In this document: one piece after another, positions 18,011-24,659 of the stretch
Layout of the letters: each line of letters opens with the position of its first letter
Numbering within the stretch: position 1 is the first letter of the stretch
DNA from: Providencia rettgeri
GTDB lineage: Bacteria; Pseudomonadota; Gammaproteobacteria; Enterobacterales; Enterobacteriaceae
Reading direction: 5' to 3'
Assembly (NCBI RefSeq): GCF_041075285.1
Contig: NZ_CP163512.1
Location: 1,240,001 to 1,304,000, forward strand
Length of the DNA stretch: 64,000 bases
Position numbers and translations under genes: made by a program
The notes under the pieces: model-generated
The model's input: only the letters and a program-made list of their open reading frames with translations
Told to the model about the DNA's origin: nothing
Databases searched by the model: none

Positions 18011-18146
18011 AGGTTGTTGACAAAGTGGGATAAAAGCGTGGTTTTTCCCACTTTGTGTTATCAGGCGAAAATCAATATATTGATTTTCCTTGTTTATTTT
18101 CAAAACCTATCCAACTTGCCGCCAAACATGTTATGTTTGTCAGCAG
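18011..18146 (+). repeat. Terminator-associated repeat element, copy 1
   Basis: 136-bp element flanked by 24-base identical direct repeats. Its ends are imperfect inverted repeats (GGTTGTTGACAAAG, and GTTTGTCAGCAG, whose complement is CTGCTGACAAAC). Inside are three stems: CAAAGTGGGA with TCCCACTTTG, the palindrome AAAATCAATATATTGATTTT, and AAACAT-GTT-ATGTTT. It differs from copy 3 (49038-49178) at about three positions. It has no coding capacity, consistent with a non-autonomous (MITE-like) element. Orientation follows the upstream gene. Confidence 0.9.
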
Positions 18147-18175
18147 TCAGCGCAATGTAAAATTGCGCTGTTTTT
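18147..18175 (+). terminator. Intrinsic terminator (distal copy of duplicated hairpin)
   Basis: CAGCGCAAT and ATTGCGCTG form a 9-bp stem followed by TTTTT. This is the functional-looking terminator of the gene at 17591. The same hairpin without the T-run lies 136 bp upstream across the repeat. Confidence 0.9.
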
Positions 18176-18200
18176 AGCATACTAAAAGAGTCCGTTTTAA

Positions 18201-18572
18201 TTACGATTTATTCAAAAGCAATTCAGTTTGGATTTTACATGCTGAGATTGAATCATTTAATGATTTAATGAATTCTGCTTCATTTTTAAACTGAGATTTA
18301 TTGCTGCGAATTGTCTCGATAGCGGAGGTGAGATTTTCACGAAGCTCTGCCTCAACGGTCTCAAGTTTTTTCAAATCGACATTTTCACTTTTCAATTTTG
18401 CAATAGTTTCACGGGTTAGGTCGCTACTACTCTTGTTGGTGCTGTATGCTTCACTTAGCGCTTGACCTGTTATCTCGCAATAATCCTTGGCTGTTTCACT
18501 AATATTTAATGGGGCATTGGCCGCCATGGCTAAAGCAGGTGACAGGCAAAGAGCCAATAATAAACGCTTCAT
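18201..18572 (-). CDS. Small periplasmic hypothetical protein
   Basis: 123 residues. I place the start at the ATG at 18572, seven bases after GAGG; two in-frame ATGs upstream are less well placed. A signal peptide (MKRLLLALCLSPALAMA) is followed by a mostly helical, charged protein with two cysteines (DYCEITGQ and SACKIQTE) that could pair. Cysteine spacing and helical character suggest a small soluble periplasmic protein. I do not recognise a family. Confidence 0.65.
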   Translation of the reverse strand: MKRLLLALCLSPALAMAANAPLNISETAKDYCEITGQALSEAYSTNKSSSDLTRETIAKLKSENVDLKKLETVEAELRENLTSAIETIRSNKSQFKNEAEFIKSLNDSISACKIQTELLLNKS

Positions 18573-18685
18573 AGTCATACCTCTGTTTGCACTCAATGAA
18601 TAGTTATTCTAAATAGTATTCAGAAAATACTATAGCAGATTAGGACTAAAACGGGGAGGGTTGAGGGACTTTTCGCATCATTTCA

Positions 18686-18743
18686 TAAAAAAGAGCCAGT
18701 ATAAATACTGGCCGCTATAATTAGCAAAAGCAATGTAAATGAA
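18686..18743 (-). ncRNA. Candidate small RNA of about 58 nt
   Basis: On the minus strand a stem GCCAGTA-TTTA-TACTGGC is followed by TCTTTTTT, an intrinsic terminator with no gene to terminate. Upstream, TTTACC (18772-18777) and TATAAC (18750-18755) with 16-base spacing make a plausible sigma-70 promoter, giving a start near 18743. The RNA would be an unstructured A/U-rich 5' part (CAUUUACAUUGCUUUUGC) plus a terminator hairpin with U-tail, the usual layout of an Hfq-binding sRNA. I do not recognise it as a known family. Confidence 0.4.
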
Positions 18744-18889
18744 AATTACGTTATATACTTTATCATATAACGGTAAAAGATAAAGGGGTTTTGTGGGAAA
18801 GCGTAAAAAGATGATGCTAAGTATGATCTTGATCAGAAATGGGCTTATTGAAAGTTTCAATAACGTAAGAGCGATGAGAAAAGAACGCT

Positions 18890-18926
18890 GAAAAAACTGG
18901 CTATTAGCTTAAAAGAATAACCAGTT
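18890..18926 (-). terminator. Terminator of the DinI-like gene
   Basis: On the minus strand AACTGGTTATT and AATAGCCAGTT pair over 11 bp with one U-G wobble, followed by further Ts. It lies about 20 bases after the stop at 18945. Confidence 0.8.
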
Positions 18927-18944
18927 AAGTCATCGCAATAGAGA

Positions 18945-19196
18945 TCAGTTATTTTTTAACCAGTGACCATGTTTTAAAACATCTTCAACAAGTTCATGTA
19001 AAACGATGTGCGCTTCATTGTCATCATGAAAACCTTGAGTCGCGAACGTGGTTGGTCCGCTATCGTGTGTAATCAACAAGTTGCTACTTGGGTATACTTC
19101 TAATACACGTGCTTTTAGCTCAGCACAAAAAGCATCATAGGTTTTTGCTGGGAGTTGCTCAATTGAATCATCTGATAGCTTAATTTTAATATCCAT
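18945..19196 (-). CDS. DinI-like family protein
   Basis: 83 residues. The layout matches DinI: an N-terminal beta strand (MDIKIKLSD), a short loop with LPAKTYDAFCAELKARVLEVYP corresponding to the first helix and yP turn, a second strand (SSNLLITHDSG), a G-F-D-D turn, and a final acidic helix ending in W (HIVLHELVEDVLKHGHWL). DinI of E. coli modulates RecA filaments. Sequence identity is low and I see no LexA box upstream, so a role in the SOS response is not shown. AGAGG precedes the start. Confidence 0.55.
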   Translation of the reverse strand: MDIKIKLSDDSIEQLPAKTYDAFCAELKARVLEVYPSSNLLITHDSGPTTFATQGFHDDNEAHIVLHELVEDVLKHGHWLKNN

Positions 19197-19795
19197 GTGT
19201 TAACCTCTTGTCAATAAAGCGAATTTACGCCCAGTGTATTGTTATCGGGTTATATAATCAATCATCATTTTTCGATGATCCAGTTGCACTATTAAATGCT
19301 GTGATTGCTGCTATATAGTAAAAGGGTATTACTCAGAATTTAAATTAAACATAATTAACGAATAGGGGGAGTTTATTTAAAATAAATTTTTGTATTAAAT
19401 ATGATATTTTCATTTTAATTTTTTGTAATGAGTTAAGTTTAACTATTAACTCAAATGTTTAATGGATTAAAAAAAACACTAAAAATCAAACGATTGATTT
19501 TTAGTGTGGATAGATGTTTGGGTTGTTATCTAACTCATTGATTATAAGAGTTGTTTGATTATTATTGCATTTAGTGCTATTGATTTTTTTTGTATTTTTT
19601 GAATGCTAGTATTAATGGTGGCAAAAATAAATTTACATTAAAGATAAAAAAATATAATTTCAGGGAACAGCAGAATTGTATTTTAAGTATACATTTATTT
19701 GTTTTTTAGTTGTTATATTTAAATGTTTAGGTGATATGAGGCAAGTTTAATTATCAACTAGTGGTATTGTTGATTTAATAAAAAAGGAGAGTAAT
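19197..19795. other. Intergenic region upstream of the AGCS symporter
   Basis: 599 A+T-rich bases between divergent genes. It contains a strong minus-strand terminator at 19469-19506 with no gene upstream of it, treated below as a candidate small RNA. No LexA, Fur or CRP site is convincing here. Confidence 0.5.
19469..19534 (-). ncRNA. Candidate small RNA of about 66 nt
   Basis: On the minus strand CACTAAAAATCA and TGATTTTTAGTG form a perfect 12-bp stem followed by T8, a textbook intrinsic terminator. No minus-strand ORF lies upstream. A perfect TATAAT on the minus strand (19541-19546) would start a transcript near 19534; no good -35 box is visible. The transcript would be a short single-stranded 5' part and the terminator. 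An activator-dependent small RNA is possible. Confidence 0.35.
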
Positions 19796-21256
19796 TTGAT
19801 AGAATTTATAAATTCATTGACGAATATTATTTGGGGATCACTGCTTATATATTTATTACTTGGTGCGGGGCTGTATTTCACCCTTCGTTCAGGTTTTATT
19901 CAGATTAGGCATTTTGGGCATATGTTTTCTATTCTCAAAAATAGCAAACAGTCAGATAGCGCGGGGATTTCTTCATTTCAAGCTCTATGTACTAGCTTAG
20001 CGGCACGGGTTGGGACTGGAAACTTAACGGGGGTGGCGATTGCATTAACGGCGGGAGGGCCTGGGGCAATATTTTGGATGTGGATAGTCGCGCTGCTTGG
20101 CATGGCAACCTCATTTGTTGAGTGTACATTAGCACAACTCTATAAAACAAAAGATGACCAAGGGAATTATCGAGGAGGGCCTGCTTATTATATGCAAAAA
20201 GGTCTAAATCAGCGTTGGATGGGGGTGCTCTTTTCTATTTTTCTTATTATTGCATTTGGGTTGGTGTTTAATGCGGTTCAGGCGAACTCAATTGCTCAAG
20301 CGACCGCAGTTGCTTTTGACTTCAATCCACTTTACGTCGGTGTTGGCTTAGTTATCCTAAGTGGCGTGATTATTTTTGGCGGATTAAAATCAATAGCAAA
20401 AGTGGCCGAATTGGTTGTACCTATTATGGCGATTGCTTACTTGCTTCTCGCGTTTTGGGTTGTAGGTCACCATATCGAACGCTTACCTGATGTTTTTATG
20501 ATGATTATTCGTAATGCATTTGGGTTACAAGAAGCTGCTGGAGGTGCTGTGGGCTATGGTGTTGCTCAAGCGATGACTCAAGGGATCCAGCGAGGTTTGT
20601 TCTCTAATGAAGCTGGAATGGGCTCTGCACCGAATGCAGCGGCATCAGCAGCACCGTATCCACCTCATCCGGCATCCCAAGGGTATGTGCAAATGCTGGG
20701 GGTTTTTATGGATACGATTGTTATCTGCAGTGCAACAGCAATTATTATTTTATCGTCGGGAGTATTAGATAGCGGGGCTGATAAGATTAATGGTATCGAA
20801 TTAACGCAATTAGCCTTGTCATCAGCAGTCGGTAGTTGGGGAAGTACATTTATTGCTGTTGCTATCTTCTTCTTCGCTTTTACATCAATTATTGCAAACT
20901 ATGCTTACGCTGAAAGCAATATGATCTTTTTAGAAAACAATCATACTGCGGGGTTATTTATCTTTCGCTTAGCTGCCCTTGGGATGGTGATGTTTGGTGC
21001 TTTAGCTGAAATGCCATTTATTTGGAAACTCGCCGATTTATCGATGGGATTGATGGCAGTGACGAACCTTATTGCGATTCTTTTATTATCGGGAATTGCA
21101 TTTAAATTAGCGAAAGATTATAACCAACAATGGATTGCAGGAAAAACTCCCACATTCGATATCAATCAGCATCCGGAGTTGAAAAAACAATTCGAAGAAG
21201 GAATTTGGGAAAAAGAACCTGTTGAAAAATGGGTGGAAAAAGAAAGTTCTCGTTAA
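19796..21256 (+). CDS. Alanine/glycine:cation symporter family protein (AGCS)
   Basis: 486 residues with about 11 predicted membrane helices. AGCS signatures are SLAARVGTGNLTGVAIALTA with GGPGAIFWMW (about residues 69-98) and RGLFSNEAGMGSAPNAAASA (about 265-285), which line the Na+ and substrate site. It imports alanine or glycine with Na+ in studied members. Translation starts at TTG (19796), placed by AAAAGGAGAG just upstream; no ATG is near. Single-gene unit whose terminator hairpin is duplicated around a repeat element. Confidence 0.93.
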   Translation: MIEFINSLTNIIWGSLLIYLLLGAGLYFTLRSGFIQIRHFGHMFSILKNSKQSDSAGISSFQALCTSLAARVGTGNLTGVAIALTAGGPGAIFWMWIVALLGMATSFVECTLAQLYKTKDDQGNYRGGPAYYMQKGLNQRWMGVLFSIFLIIAFGLVFNAVQANSIAQATAVAFDFNPLYVGVGLVILSGVIIFGGLKSIAKVAELVVPIMAIAYLLLAFWVVGHHIERLPDVFMMIIRNAFGLQEAAGGAVGYGVAQAMTQGIQRGLFSNEAGMGSAPNAAASAAPYPPHPASQGYVQMLGVFMDTIVICSATAIIILSSGVLDSGADKINGIELTQLALSSAVGSWGSTFIAVAIFFFAFTSIIANYAYAESNMIFLENNHTAGLFIFRLAALGMVMFGALAEMPFIWKLADLSMGLMAVTNLIAILLLSGIAFKLAKDYNQQWIAGKTPTFDINQHPELKKQFEEGIWEKEPVEKWVEKESSR

Positions 21257-21287
21257 TCAAAAAGGTATCTTGCTATATTTCTATAAA

Positions 21288-21311
21288 ATTCTTAGGTGAA
21301 AACCTAACAAT
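21288..21311 (+). repeat. Proximal, diverged copy of terminator hairpin (no T-run)
   Basis: It contains TTAGG and CCTAA around TGAAAA, extended by ATT and AAT across a C-C mismatch. It is a diverged duplicate of 21441-21464 sharing CTTAGGTGAAAACC. It follows the symporter stop by about 30 bases and precedes the repeat element. Confidence 0.8.
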
Positions 21312-21312
21312 T

Positions 21313-21437
21313 GAGGTTGTTGACAAAGTGAGATAAAAGCGTGTTTTTTCCCACTTTATGTTATCAGGGAAAAATCACGATAGTGATTTAAAACCTATCT
21401 AACCTGCTGGCAAACCTAATCGGTTTGTCAGCAGTCT
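21313..21437 (+). repeat. Terminator-associated repeat element, copy 2
   Basis: 125-bp diverged copy of the element at 18011 with the same ends (GAGGTTGTTGACAAAGTG and GTTTGTCAGCAGTC). Its central stem is AAATCAC-GATA-GTGATTT where copies 1 and 3 have TCAA/TTGA, a compensatory change. Its distal stem is CAAACC-TAATC-GGTTTG where they have CAAACAT/ATGTTTG. Orientation follows the upstream symporter gene, and it sits between two versions of that gene's terminator hairpin. Confidence 0.88.
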
Positions 21438-21440
21438 GAA

Positions 21441-21471
21441 ACTCTTAGGTGAAAACCCAAGAGTTTTTTTT
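21441..21471 (+). terminator. Intrinsic terminator of the symporter gene (distal copy)
   Basis: ACTCTTAGG and CCCAAGAGT form a 9-bp stem with one mismatch around TGAAAA, followed by T8. This copy keeps the T-run, while the proximal one at 21288 does not. Confidence 0.9.
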
Positions 21472-21575
21472 CAGTAAAAAAATATTTGTATTCTAATATA
21501 TTGAGCTATAGGTTTTTTTAAATGAATGATACATTTTAATCGAGCATATTAGGAGATTAACTAGCAGAGAACATA

Positions 21576-22472
21576 ATGAAACTAGGTCAATACGCGGCGA
21601 CACTGTATGGTGTTATTTCTATCCTACTGTGGAGCACTATGGTTGGGCTGATCCGTAGTGTTAGCGAAAACTTCGGTCCCCTTGGTGGGGTGGCATTAGT
21701 GTATACTATTGGTTCAATAGTGTTAATTTTGGCGATGGGTTTTCCAAAGATAAATCAATACCCTAAGCGTTATTTGTTTTGGGGAACACTCTTGTTTGTC
21801 AGTTATGAAATATGTTTCGTACTCGCGTTGGGCTTAGCAAATAACCGTCAGCAAGCAATTGAGCTGGGGATGGTAAATTATTTATGGCCAAGTTTCACCA
21901 TTGCCCTTGCTGTGTTTTTTAATCGCCAGCGTTTTACTATACTGCTTGCTATAGGGTTAATTCTGGCATTTATGGGGCTAGTATGGGTTATTTCGGGTGA
22001 CCAACCTCTGTCTACTGAATCTATTTTATTAAATATTCAAAGTAATCCACTTTGTTATTTTCTTGCCTTTATTGGTGCCATTCTTTGGTCATTTTATAGT
22101 AATGTGACAAAGCGTATTTCAGGTGGGCACAACGGAATGGTGCTTTTTTTTATGATGACGGCAATAGGGTTGTGGGTGCTTTATTTCTTGGGCCCTCATC
22201 GTGAATTTACTATTACGCTAAATAGCCTGACTTTATTACTTATCGCCGCTATTGCGACAGGTGGTGCTAATGCTTTGTGGACTTTTGCAGTCATAAAAGG
22301 CAATGTGGCTTTTTTGGGCACGCTTTCCTATTTTACCCCTGTTATTTCAACGGCATTTGCATCGCTTTTATTAAGTACCGCATTAACGCTCGGTTTTTGG
22401 CAGGGGGTACTGATGGTGACGATTGGTTCGATTATTTGCTTTTTAGCAACCCGCCAAAAACAGAGAAAATAA
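21576..22472 (+). CDS. yddG: Aromatic amino acid exporter YddG (EamA/DMT family)
   Basis: 298 residues, ten predicted helices in two five-helix halves, the normal size for YddG. It matches the enteric protein along its length: ILLWSTMVGLIRSVSENFGP at the start, NNRQQAIELGMVNYLWPSFT in helix 4, and GGANALWTFAVIKGNVAFLG in the second half. YddG exports aromatic amino acids and related compounds across the inner membrane. A PheP/AroP-like importer for the same substrates is encoded at 24660. Single-gene unit, convergent with yidA. Confidence 0.92.
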   Translation: MKLGQYAATLYGVISILLWSTMVGLIRSVSENFGPLGGVALVYTIGSIVLILAMGFPKINQYPKRYLFWGTLLFVSYEICFVLALGLANNRQQAIELGMVNYLWPSFTIALAVFFNRQRFTILLAIGLILAFMGLVWVISGDQPLSTESILLNIQSNPLCYFLAFIGAILWSFYSNVTKRISGGHNGMVLFFMMTAIGLWVLYFLGPHREFTITLNSLTLLLIAAIATGGANALWTFAVIKGNVAFLGTLSYFTPVISTAFASLLLSTALTLGFWQGVLMVTIGSIICFLATRQKQRK

Positions 22473-22525
22473 TGCATAAAAACAGCTTAAATCCATGGGC
22501 TGTTCTCAATTTTTTTATGTATGGA

Positions 22526-23338
22526 CTACACATTAATAAATTTATTTATTGCGATTGCCACACCATCGGCTTCATTGCTAGTAGTCACAAATTTCGCTAT
22601 TTTGCGTAGGGGTTCGACCGCATTTTCCATTGCGACGGAAACGCTCGCATATTGCAACATCTGAATATCATTATTTTGATCGCCTATGCTCATCACTTTG
22701 TCAGGTGTAAGTCCTAATTTCTCGCAGATAGTCTGAAGAGCAGCACCTTTATTTGCGGCCTTATTAGATATTTCTAGGAAATAAGGGCTAGTTCTAATTA
22801 AAGCATAATTGTCGAAGACATTTTCAGGGATATAACTGATACCCGTTTCTAATGTTTCAGGATGGTCAATCATCATAAATTTGGTGAAGGTGAGGGAATT
22901 GTCCATCTCATTCACTGGACAGTAGACTAATGGTGTATTGGTAAGATAAGCATCCATCACGGTGTAATGACTGATATGGCGATTGGCGGTAAACATTGTG
23001 TTATCCGCAAGGGCATGCATGTGGATCCCTACGTTTCTGGCTAACTCTTCAAAATATTGAAAATCGTCAAAATCTAACGGTATTTCCACTAAATGGCTAC
23101 CATCACTCGCTTGATGGATCACGCTACCATTATTACTAATGCAGTAGTTATTCGCAGTATCTAAACCTAATTCTTTAAGGTAGGGAGCAATCCCTGAAAA
23201 GGGACGTCCTGATGCGAGTACCACATAAACCCCTTTTTGATTAGCTTGTATGACAGCATCTTTAACTGCTGGGGATATTTGGTGTTGGGGATTAAGTAAT
23301 GTGCCATCTAAATCAATAGCAACCAGTTTGATAGACAT
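22526..23338 (-). CDS. yidA: HAD-family sugar phosphatase YidA
   Basis: 270 residues, the usual size for the Cof/YidA group. HAD motifs: DLDGTLL with the catalytic aspartates (residues 9 and 11), ASGRP (motif II), lysine in NKGAA (motif III) and GDQNNDIQML (motif IV). The large C2 cap lies between motifs II and III. E. coli YidA dephosphorylates small sugar phosphates in the cytoplasm. GGAGG precedes the ATG. Monocistronic here. Confidence 0.92.
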   Translation of the reverse strand: MSIKLVAIDLDGTLLNPQHQISPAVKDAVIQANQKGVYVVLASGRPFSGIAPYLKELGLDTANNYCISNNGSVIHQASDGSHLVEIPLDFDDFQYFEELARNVGIHMHALADNTMFTANRHISHYTVMDAYLTNTPLVYCPVNEMDNSLTFTKFMMIDHPETLETGISYIPENVFDNYALIRTSPYFLEISNKAANKGAALQTICEKLGLTPDKVMSIGDQNNDIQMLQYASVSVAMENAVEPLRKIAKFVTTSNEADGVAIAINKFINV

Positions 23339-23564
23339 CCACTGCCTCCTAAAATTAATGCATTACCACAGTACCTTACTCTAATTATTCGGAATGTAAA
23401 TTATCTAAGCGGGTAAAAAAATGATCATTGAGCGTAAAAAGTGGGCTTGAACAGCGCATAAAGCCGCAGCTGTCCAAAAACGGTAAACTTGATGATTGAT
23501 TGAAATGATAATGTGTTAGAGCATTAACACACAAATTTATGGCGTTAATGTAATTAACACATAT

Positions 23565-23948
23565 TCACTGATAATCTCGGGTTAAGTGCAGAGGTTCTTT
23601 GACCTCAAGTTGGATCTGGTCATTTTGTCTAAAATCGAATGGCGTAATGCCATACTCTTTACGGAACATATAGGTAAAGTGAGATTGGGAACCAAAACCA
23701 AAATCAAGGGCAATATCAAAGATAGATTGGTTACTGTTACGTAACAAATTAACGGCGCCCGCTAAACGGCGCTGACGGATGTATTTCCCTAAGGAAATCC
23801 CTGTGACTTCTTTGAATATTTTTTGCATATGCCAAAGTGAGTAGCCAGAGTAAGCTGCGAGCTCTTCTAGATGTATGACTCGACCCAAATGTTCTTCTAT
23901 CCATTTACTCAACGCATAGACAAGTGCTAAGTGGTTATCTTGTGGCAT
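23565..23948 (-). CDS. MarA/SoxS-type AraC-family transcriptional activator
   Basis: 127 residues consisting only of the AraC DNA-binding domain, as in MarA, SoxS, PqrA and Providencia AarP. The first helix-turn-helix is LEELAAYSGYSLWHMQKIFKEV, the second IFDIALDFGFGSQSHFTYMF followed by KEYGITPFDFR. These small activators have no ligand domain and are controlled by their own level; they raise multidrug and oxidative-stress resistance (efflux pumps, porin control). Which of the several MarA-like genes of this genus it is cannot be decided without comparison, so I give no symbol. Confidence 0.85.
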   Translation of the reverse strand: MPQDNHLALVYALSKWIEEHLGRVIHLEELAAYSGYSLWHMQKIFKEVTGISLGKYIRQRRLAGAVNLLRNSNQSIFDIALDFGFGSQSHFTYMFRKEYGITPFDFRQNDQIQLEVKEPLHLTRDYQ

Positions 23949-24282
23949 CTCAAATTATTTCTTGTTTTACGGTAGCAGAAGTATACACAACTTCATTTCA
24001 CCATGACAAAGGCTGGTTGTGCGATATTCACTAATTTCTGAATAAAAAAAGCACAAACAGAATAAGTTAACGTGCGATAGTACTTAAAATAAGCAAAATT
24101 ATTGTAAAGGTTGAGCAATTGCTTATTTTCCTCAAATTTGATGAAAACAGTTGGCGTACTATTCGCTATGGGAAAATTTACCAATAATGCAATTAAATTG
24201 CACAATCATAAAATGATAGTGCATAAGCATTGTAATCATTTGAAAAATAAAAATCATCTTTGTTATGTTGAAGGAATGCCAA
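23949..24282. other. Intergenic region between the AraC regulator and mgrB
   Basis: 334 bases between divergent genes holding both promoters. TGCATA-N5-TGTAAT (24220-24236) faintly resembles a PhoP direct repeat upstream of mgrB but is too weak to call. Nothing else is convincing. Confidence 0.45.
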
Positions 24283-24429
24283 GTGTTATGTCGTATTATT
24301 GTTATCACAGTGAGTGTTTTGTTGCTTTGCTTGTTTCTCTACTTACTTGCGATGGATAGCGTGTGCGATCAAGGTGGCGATAACTTTATTTTTGGGATCT
24401 GCCGTGTAACTGACTTGTTACCATTTTGA
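24283..24429 (+). CDS. mgrB: MgrB-like small membrane regulator of PhoQ
   Basis: 48 residues from a GTG at 24283, six bases after AAGGAA; E. coli mgrB also starts with GTG and encodes 47 residues. The protein has one membrane helix (about residues 5-24, IIVITVSVLLLCLFLYLLAM) and a short periplasmic tail. The tail reads CDQ, a linker with F-x-F-G-I-C, then a hydrophobic end LLPF, matching the MgrB CDQ...GIC...PW pattern. The two periplasmic cysteines needed for activity are kept; the final tryptophan is phenylalanine. In E. coli MgrB is induced by PhoP and inhibits PhoQ. An ATG at 24265 is in frame but less well placed. Confidence 0.85.
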   Translation: MLCRIIVITVSVLLLCLFLYLLAMDSVCDQGGDNFIFGICRVTDLLPF

Positions 24430-24437
24430 ATTTGCTT

Positions 24438-24470
24438 TTTAATGCACAATACTTGATATTGAGCATTAAA
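24438..24470 (+). terminator. Hairpin after mgrB
   Basis: TTTAATGC/GCATTAAA with an inner CAATA/TATTG stem, nine bases after the mgrB stop. There is no clear T-run downstream, so it is a possible mgrB transcript end. Confidence 0.5.
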
Positions 24471-24659
24471 ATAATTATTCATTATCGATGCGTAATGTGC
24501 GAATAAATAAAGGTCATAAATTAAAAATACCTTTAGGCATTTAAAATAGAAAAACAGCATCATAAGAATGTGGTTTTAATAAGAAAATTCAAATAAACTT
24601 GTCCGATTATTCTAATTTTGGACGATAAAAAGCAAGTTATAGGACTAAAGGGTAAAGTT

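Larger units (their letters stand above)
18573..18944. other. Intergenic region with two minus-strand terminators
   Basis: About 370 bases. It holds the terminator of the DinI-like gene at 18890 and a second minus-strand terminator at 18686-18711. The latter is better explained by a small RNA (see 18686-18743) than by the 60-codon ORF that runs into it. Confidence 0.5.

Noticed and set aside
18011..18146. ERIC or REP identity for the dispersed repeat
   Set aside because: Neither the ERIC central inverted repeat nor REP palindromes match; length is similar to ERIC only by coincidence.
18678..18860. 60-codon minus-strand ORF
   Set aside because: It runs through a strong minus-strand terminator and has composition typical of translated A+T-rich DNA; the small-RNA reading fits better.
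19197..19330. LexA box for the DinI-like gene
   Set aside because: No CTGT-N8-ACAG is present; the nearest match (CTGTGATTGCTGCTAT) lacks the second half-site.
24111..24359. 82-codon plus-strand ORF
   Set aside because: It is a shadow in another frame of mgrB and its upstream region; the mgrB frame has recognisable motifs and a ribosome-binding site.
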